A DNA stretch of 64,000 bases. Origin: Arcticibacter sp041902385 (GTDB lineage: Bacteria; Bacteroidota; Bacteroidia; Sphingobacteriales; Sphingobacteriaceae). The translations under genes and the position numbers were made by a program. Positions within the stretch are counted from its first letter, which is position 1. Each line of letters begins with the position of its first letter. The notes beneath the pieces are model-generated. The model did not search any database. It was not told where the DNA came from and saw nothing but the letters and a program-made list of their open reading frames with translations. Shown here piece by piece: positions 59,639 through 64,000 of the stretch. The DNA is taken from NCBI RefSeq assembly GCF_041902385.1, contig NZ_CP169244.1:682001-746000 (forward strand), given 5' to 3'.

Positions 59639-60631
59639 TTACTTCAAAATGCCTTGTTTTAATAAATATTCTGCGATCTGAACTGCGTTAGTCGCAGCTC
59701 CCTTGCGAAGGTTGTCGGCAACTACCCAGAGATTAAGTGTATTGGGTTGTGACTCGTCCCTGCGGATACGGCCTACAAACACTTCATCCTTCTCGTGCGC
59801 ATCTTTCGGCATCGGGTACTGTAGGTTGGCCGGATCGTCCACAACGATGAGTCCTTCCTGCTCTTCCAAAATCTGACGAACCTCAGCGAGGTCAAAATCG
59901 TTTTCAAATTCAATATTAACAGCCTCCGAGTGTCCTCCCATTACCGGAATACGGACTGTAGTTGCAGTTACGTTAATGGAATCATCGCCCATGATCTTCT
60001 TGGTCTCAAGGATCATCTTCATTTCCTCCTTCGTGTACCCGTTCTCAAGGAAAACGTCAATGTGGGGGATCACATTCAGGTCAATAGGATAAGCATAAGC
60101 CATCGGGCCATCTACTCCCTTCCGCTCATTCATGAGCTGATCTACCGCCTTCTTTCCTGTGCCGGTAACCGACTGATAGGTAGATACTACAACGCGCTTT
60201 ATTTTATATTTATCATGGAGCGGCTTCAGGGCCACCACCATTTGAATAGTAGAACAGTTAGGATTGGCAATAATTTTGTCCTCAGCGGTTAGTACATTTG
60301 CATTAACCTCAGGAACAACCAATTTCTTCGTAGGATCCATGCGCCACGCCGACGAATTATCGATCACTACTGTACCGGCTTCTGCAAACCTTGGAGCCTG
60401 CTCTAAAGAAGTGCCTCCTCCGGCAGAAAACAGGGCTACATCCGGTTTCATTGCAATTGCTTCATCCACTGTTACCACCTTGTACTTCTTACCCTTGAAG
60501 TCTACTTCCTTACCAGCACTCTGGGCTGATGCGACGGGTATTAACTCAGTAACCGGGAAATTGCGCTCTGCTAAGACTTTTAACATCACCGAACCTACAA
60601 GGCCCGTAGCGCCTACAACTGCGACTCTCAT
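59639..60631 (-). CDS. asd: Aspartate-semialdehyde dehydrogenase
   Basis: NADPH-dependent reduction of aspartyl phosphate to the semialdehyde, the branch point to lysine, diaminopimelate, threonine and methionine. It has 330 residues. The nucleotide-binding start is RVAVVGATGLVGSVMLKVLAE. The catalytic cysteine is in IANPNCSTIQMVVALKPLHD, the substrate region in VVVSTYQSVTGTGKKAV, and the histidine in RIPVMGGHSEAVNIEF. It is divergent from the lamin-tail-domain gene and supplies precursor for the peptidoglycan made by the nearby wall genes. Confidence 0.97.
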   Translation of the reverse strand: MRVAVVGATGLVGSVMLKVLAERNFPVTELIPVASAQSAGKEVDFKGKKYKVVTVDEAIAMKPDVALFSAGGGTSLEQAPRFAEAGTVVIDNSSAWRMDPTKKLVVPEVNANVLTAEDKIIANPNCSTIQMVVALKPLHDKYKIKRVVVSTYQSVTGTGKKAVDQLMNERKGVDGPMAYAYPIDLNVIPHIDVFLENGYTKEEMKMILETKKIMGDDSINVTATTVRIPVMGGHSEAVNIEFENDFDLAEVRQILEEQEGLIVVDDPANLQYPMPKDAHEKDEVFVGRIRRDESQPNTLNLWVVADNLRKGAATNAVQIAEYLLKQGILK

Positions 60632-60677
60632 TTTAATTGTGTATAAATATGTTACATAAATTTTAAACCTGGCAAAT

Positions 60678-62225
60678 ATGAAAAAATGTTTGCTCTTTTT
60701 CGCCTTTTTATGCGTGAATTTTACGTATGGCCAAATTAAAGAGACCTTTAGTGACCCAAACCTGAACGAATCTCCTCAATGGTCAGGAAATCTGTCAGCT
60801 TTCCGCGTCAATTCCTCTCAGCAGTTACAGACGGCTAAAAGCGATTCCTCAAAATCCGTCTACCTCGTGACGGAAAGCAAGGCTGCTACCAACGCCAGCT
60901 GGCAATTCTTCGTCCAGCTTAACTTCAGCCCCTCTGCAGCCAACTATGCGCGCGTCTATTTGATCTCCGACAAAAAAGACCTGAATGACGAACTGCATGG
61001 ATATTTCCTGCAGATTGGTGAAAACGGGTCAAAGGATTCATACGACCTTTTCAAGCAGGACGGAGAAAAGGAAGAATTGCTTATTGACGGCAAAGAAAGC
61101 AGAGCAGCGGGAAGCAAAGTAGCAGCGTGGATAAAGGTAACGCGTACTGCTGATGGTCATTGGACTCTTTACTCCCGTAACGAGGGAGAAAGTTCCTATA
61201 CGTCCGAGGGAGAAGTCACGGATCCGCACCCTTTTGTGAATTCAGCCTGCTTCGGCTTGAGGTGTACCTATACGAAAAGCAGATCTGACCAGTTTACTTT
61301 CGACGATATTACCGTTGGTCCTTTCGCGGACGACAATCCTGTACCTTTACCTGATACTCCCGGCAACACGGGAATCAGCCAAATCGGGCCTGGCGACATC
61401 CTCATCAGCGAAATCCTTTTCAACCCGAGGAAAGACGGGGCCGACTTTCTCGAAATCTATAACAATACGGGGCATGCTATTGACGTGTCGGCACTTAGCC
61501 TGGCAATAATCAAAAAGGACTCGCTAACCAGTATAAAGCCGGTAAGCAAAACCGCTTATGGGCTTGCCCCACACTCCTATCTCGTCCTCACGACTAACCC
61601 TGACAACATTAAATCGGAATATCGGACTGAGAACCCGGAGGCCTTTTTGAAAATGACCTCTATGCCCGCCTTTAATGACGATGCAGGAACGGTGGTCTTG
61701 CTTGCTGATTCAACGCGGATAGATCAGCTCACTTACTCGGCGAAAATGCACTTTGCCCTTATCCGAAATCCGGAGGGAGTATCTCTTGAACGGGTAAGCT
61801 TTAGTCGCCCGACCAGCGATCCCGGCAACTTTAGATCTGCGGCGGGCACGGCGGGATTTGCCACCCCCGGATACCAAAACTCGCAACTTGTAACAGAAGG
61901 GGAAACAACGGAAGAAATTTCCCTCAGCAGCAATACATTCTCACCGGATAACGACGGATTTGAAGACGCCCTTATGATCCATTATCACTTTGCCGAAGGA
62001 GGTAAGGTCGCCAACATTTGGGTATTCAACGACCGCGGCATCCGTGTTAGATATCTCTGCAAAAACGAGACGCTTGGGCAAAGCGGAACAATTACCTGGG
62101 ACGGACTCAATGACGACAACAACCGTCCGCCTCTGGGAATTTACGTCGTGTACATCGAGATCTTTGACCTTGCCGGGCATGTCAAAAAATACAGGAAGCC
62201 CTGCGTCCTGGCAGCGAAACTGTAA
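60678..62225 (+). CDS. Secreted lamin-tail-domain (LTD) protein
   Basis: A 515-residue exported protein with a signal peptide (CLLFFAFLCVNFTYGQ). Residues about 20-215 look like a laminin-G/concanavalin-type beta-sandwich (SPQWSGNLSAFRVNSSQQL through DQFTFDDITVGPF). Residues about 240-365 are a lamin tail domain with the hallmark GDILISEILFNPRKDGADFLEIYN. The C-terminal 100 residues match the gliding-motility/FlgD-like Ig domain: FSPDNDGFEDALMI, NIWVFNDRGIRVRYL, ITWDGLNDDNNRPPLGIYVVYIEI. Proteins like this are often handled by the type IX secretion system and sit on the cell surface. The function is unknown; LTDs sometimes accompany nucleases, but none is visible here. Confidence 0.85.
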   Translation: MKKCLLFFAFLCVNFTYGQIKETFSDPNLNESPQWSGNLSAFRVNSSQQLQTAKSDSSKSVYLVTESKAATNASWQFFVQLNFSPSAANYARVYLISDKKDLNDELHGYFLQIGENGSKDSYDLFKQDGEKEELLIDGKESRAAGSKVAAWIKVTRTADGHWTLYSRNEGESSYTSEGEVTDPHPFVNSACFGLRCTYTKSRSDQFTFDDITVGPFADDNPVPLPDTPGNTGISQIGPGDILISEILFNPRKDGADFLEIYNNTGHAIDVSALSLAIIKKDSLTSIKPVSKTAYGLAPHSYLVLTTNPDNIKSEYRTENPEAFLKMTSMPAFNDDAGTVVLLADSTRIDQLTYSAKMHFALIRNPEGVSLERVSFSRPTSDPGNFRSAAGTAGFATPGYQNSQLVTEGETTEEISLSSNTFSPDNDGFEDALMIHYHFAEGGKVANIWVFNDRGIRVRYLCKNETLGQSGTITWDGLNDDNNRPPLGIYVVYIEIFDLAGHVKKYRKPCVLAAKL

Positions 62226-62405
62226 AACATTAAGCAATCTTCCTCCCTTACCTGAATAAACATTGGGAGCTGCGTCAGAAACGCAGATGATGCGACTGAA
62301 AGAGCACTCTGAAACGCACGGCGCACCGCAGGGCTCTATCCTCAGGACATGGATCATGTATTCTCAAATTACGATGTAAACGATACTTTTGCGGCCTTCC
62401 TTTTG

Positions 62406-62413
62406 TATCTTTG
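62406..62413 (+). promoter_or_regulatory. -7 box of a candidate small RNA
   Basis: TATCTTTG fits TAnnTTTG. A TTTG lies 14 nt upstream, shorter than the ideal 19. A predicted start near 62418 is followed at once by a hairpin and then a terminator. Confidence 0.5.
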
Positions 62414-62418
62414 TCTTA

Positions 62419-62482
62419 CAGAGTCATCGAGCGATGACACTGTGCCCCGAGGCCAGTGATTTTATTACTGGCTTCGGCTTTT
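62419..62482 (+). ncRNA. Candidate small RNA of about 64 nt (two hairpins)
   Basis: Hairpin 1 (62419-62442) pairs CAG-GTCATC with GATGAC-CTG around a 4-nt loop. Hairpin 2 (62447-62477) pairs CCGAGGCCAGT with ACTGGCTTCGG, 11 bp with one G-U pair, and is followed by CTTTT, an intrinsic terminator. With the -7 box at 62406 this makes a compact transcription unit with no open reading frame. I do not recognise the family; it could instead be a leader attenuator of the gene at 62867. Confidence 0.4.
62447..62482 (+). terminator. Terminator of the candidate small RNA
   Basis: 11-bp stem (one G-U pair), 9-nt loop and a short T-run (CTTTT). It forms the 3' end of the putative RNA at 62419-62482. Confidence 0.6.
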
Positions 62483-62866
62483 AAGACCTACTAAAAACCG
62501 AGCTCTTCTCATTGAACCCAATCTCTATTATCTTTCTGTTCTTATGATCCTTAAATCTGATATTGGAATACGGTTATGTGCTCTGTTTGGCGATCTTCTG
62601 CAATCGATATCATAGCCTAATCAGCTCGTTTGGAACCTACTGAAACAGTTTGTTTAAATCGTTTAGAGGGAAAAAATTTGCACATATTTCTTCTGCGACG
62701 AATGTGCAGTCAACTCTTAAGTCGGGCGACGTTCCTTCTTTTGATCCTGCGGAGATAGATTGCGTAGCTCAGGATATTTACTTGCATCTCCTTGTTTAGA
62801 AAATTGTTATTTTGGATAAAAGAATACGGCGCCTGCAATGCTCTCTTGCGCCTCATTACGAAAAAA

Positions 62867-64000
62867 ATGAAGAAACTCGTAAACATCTCCTGTCTGACAA
62901 CGATCATCCTTTTGTTTCCGCTCTTGCTGCCGGCGCAAAAATCAGCAGCGACATATTTTCGGAATGGCCTTGTTGTGTCAGCACATCCTGAAGCTTCAAG
63001 AGTAGGCTTAGAGATATTGAAAAAAGGCGGCAACGCTATTGATGCAGCAGTTGCCGTACAATTTGCTCTGGCAGTCGTCTATCCTAACGCCGGCAATATT
63101 GGAGGCGGCGGCTTCCTGGTTTACCGGAGCAGCAAGGGAGAGGTGGCGGCTTTAGACTACCGGGAAAAAGCACCGGCAGGAGCCAGCCGGAATATGTATC
63201 TCGACCCTTCCGGAGAGCCGATCAAAGAAAAAAGCCTCTATGGTCATCTGGCGGCAGGAGTCCCCGGAAGTGTAGACGGAATGATAAAGGCGCACTCCCG
63301 CTTCGGTAAACTGAAGTGGGCAGACCTGCTCGAGCCGGCCGTTAAGCTGGCAACCAAAGGCTTTACCCTCACCTCCATGCAAGCAAACGAGCTCAATAGC
63401 CTGAAAGAAAAACTAATTCACTTTAATCCCGGAGGCACCGCCTTTGTAAAAGCATCTGACGACTGGAAAGCCGGCGAGCTGCTCGTACAACCCGAACTTG
63501 CCCGCACACTTCAGCGTATCCAAAGGGAGGGAAGAAAAGGCTTTTACGAAGGAGAAGTAGCAAAAGCGATTGCCGGAGAAATGAACAGGGGACAAGGCCT
63601 CATAACCCCTGCAGACTTAAAGAATTACGATTCGAAATGGCGCCAGGCCGTCATAGGCAGGTATAAAGACTTAAAAGTCATCACCATGCCCCCTCCGTCC
63701 AGCGGAGGCATCGCACTTATGCAGCTGCTCATGTCTGTAGAACCCTATCCTTTATCACGCTGGGGGCACAATCAGGATTCAACGATACGCATCATAACCG
63801 AAGCAGAGCGACGGGTTTATGCTGACAGGGCGAAACACCTCGGCGATCCGGATTACTATCAGGTTCCCCAACGACAGCTTCTCGATGCTGAGTACCAGAA
63901 ACAGCGAATGAGCTCCATGGACTGGACGCATGCAACCGCCAGCAGCAGTGTTCAGGCTGGCGTATTTAAAACCCATGAAAGCGAGGAAACCACTCATTTC
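62867..64000 (+). CDS. ggt: Gamma-glutamyltransferase, 3' end outside window
   Basis: Periplasmic Ntn-hydrolase that cleaves glutathione and other gamma-glutamyl compounds. 378 codons are visible from the ATG at 62867, open to the window edge. A signal peptide (LTTIILLFPLLLPAQ) is followed by the large-subunit segments VVSAHPEASRVGLEILKKGGNAIDAAVAVQFALAVV, NIGGGGFLVYRS, the LDYREKAPAG motif and ITMPPPSSGGIALMQLL. The sequence ends ESEETTHF: the first threonine of TTHF is the autoprocessing nucleophile that starts the small subunit, so the window stops just after the active residue. Confidence 0.95.
   Translation, partial: MKKLVNISCLTTIILLFPLLLPAQKSAATYFRNGLVVSAHPEASRVGLEILKKGGNAIDAAVAVQFALAVVYPNAGNIGGGGFLVYRSSKGEVAALDYREKAPAGASRNMYLDPSGEPIKEKSLYGHLAAGVPGSVDGMIKAHSRFGKLKWADLLEPAVKLATKGFTLTSMQANELNSLKEKLIHFNPGGTAFVKASDDWKAGELLVQPELARTLQRIQREGRKGFYEGEVAKAIAGEMNRGQGLITPADLKNYDSKWRQAVIGRYKDLKVITMPPPSSGGIALMQLLMSVEPYPLSRWGHNQDSTIRIITEAERRVYADRAKHLGDPDYYQVPQRQLLDAEYQKQRMSSMDWTHATASSSVQAGVFKTHESEETTHF

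Larger units (their letters stand above)
62226..62866. other. Long intergenic region before the gamma-glutamyltransferase gene
   Basis: 641 nt without a credible protein gene. It holds a small CTGCGT/ACGCAG hairpin near 62270 and a well-formed promoter-plus-terminator unit at 62406-62482 (candidate small RNA). No clear promoter is visible for the gene at 62867. Confidence 0.6.

Noticed and set aside
62260..62345. Possible hammerhead ribozyme or riboswitch downstream of the lamin-tail gene (GATGA and GAAAC motifs, a CTGCGT/ACGCAG stem)
   Set aside because: The hammerhead core CTGATGA is absent and the stems do not close in the required order; no known riboswitch core is recognised.
1..64000. 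tRNA, rRNA, prophage or restriction/defence genes
   Set aside because: I looked for T-loop-like motifs and for phage, nuclease or methylase families on both strands and saw none I could support.

Overview
This window comes from a Bacteroidetes chromosome, most likely family Sphingobacteriaceae (Pedobacter/Mucilaginibacter-like). The main evidence is: promoters of the Bacteroidetes type (a TAnnTTTG -7 box, best seen upstream of rplC with a TTTG -33 box 19 nt away); starts that mostly lack Shine-Dalgarno sequences; a secreted subtilase with a Por/type IX-like C-terminal sorting domain; head-GIN (DUF2807) and DUF2490 proteins; and the ribosomal order rplC to rplQ with secY-map-infA-rpmJ inside it. 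This is core chromosome. The only mobile element I see is one IS1182-like insertion sequence. I found no tRNA or rRNA gene, CRISPR array or prophage.

Layout. 1-2.6 kb (minus): polyprenyl synthase (cut by the window edge), an ECF sigma factor, murB. 2.7-9.8 kb (plus): two paralogous TetR regulators, then a TolC/adaptor/RND efflux operon. 9.8-16.9 kb: ThuA-like lipoprotein, lpd, a GNAT-like protein, CocE-type hydrolase, DUF2807 and DUF2490 proteins. 17-22.7 kb (minus): odhB, sucA and a divergent DASH-type cryptochrome. 22.9-27 kb: CBS protein, thioredoxin-like ferredoxin, TIGR01777 epimerase overlapping a photolyase, nucleotidyltransferase. 27.0-28.8 kb: the IS. 28.8-43.8 kb (minus): S10-spc-alpha ribosomal supercluster with secY, map, infA and rpoA, but without rpsJ. 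44-47.8 kb: DJ-1/PfpI, purN, a lipoprotein, purH. 48-53.6 kb (plus): mreB-mreC-mreD-mrdA-rodA, the rod-shape elongation machine. 53.6-64 kb: unknown Pro/Glu-rich protein, tdk, subtilase, PBP4-type dacB, asd, lamin-tail-domain protein, a candidate small RNA, and gamma-glutamyltransferase (cut by the window edge).

Two sequence-level signals stand out. First, eight genes are broken by exactly one missing base, each time in a homopolymer of 5-7, and adding one base restores a family-consistent reading frame. One of them is the essential rplC. This looks like systematic homopolymer under-calling in the assembly rather than gene decay, so coordinates are given for the restored genes. Second, three intergenic elements inside essential operons (rpsN/rpsH, rplP/rpmC, mreB/mreC) are built from two inverted arrays of a degenerate 7-bp repeat that would fold into long RNA hairpins abutting the neighbouring gene. 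That repeat family is the best candidate here for something under-described. I did not find a clear new multi-gene system.
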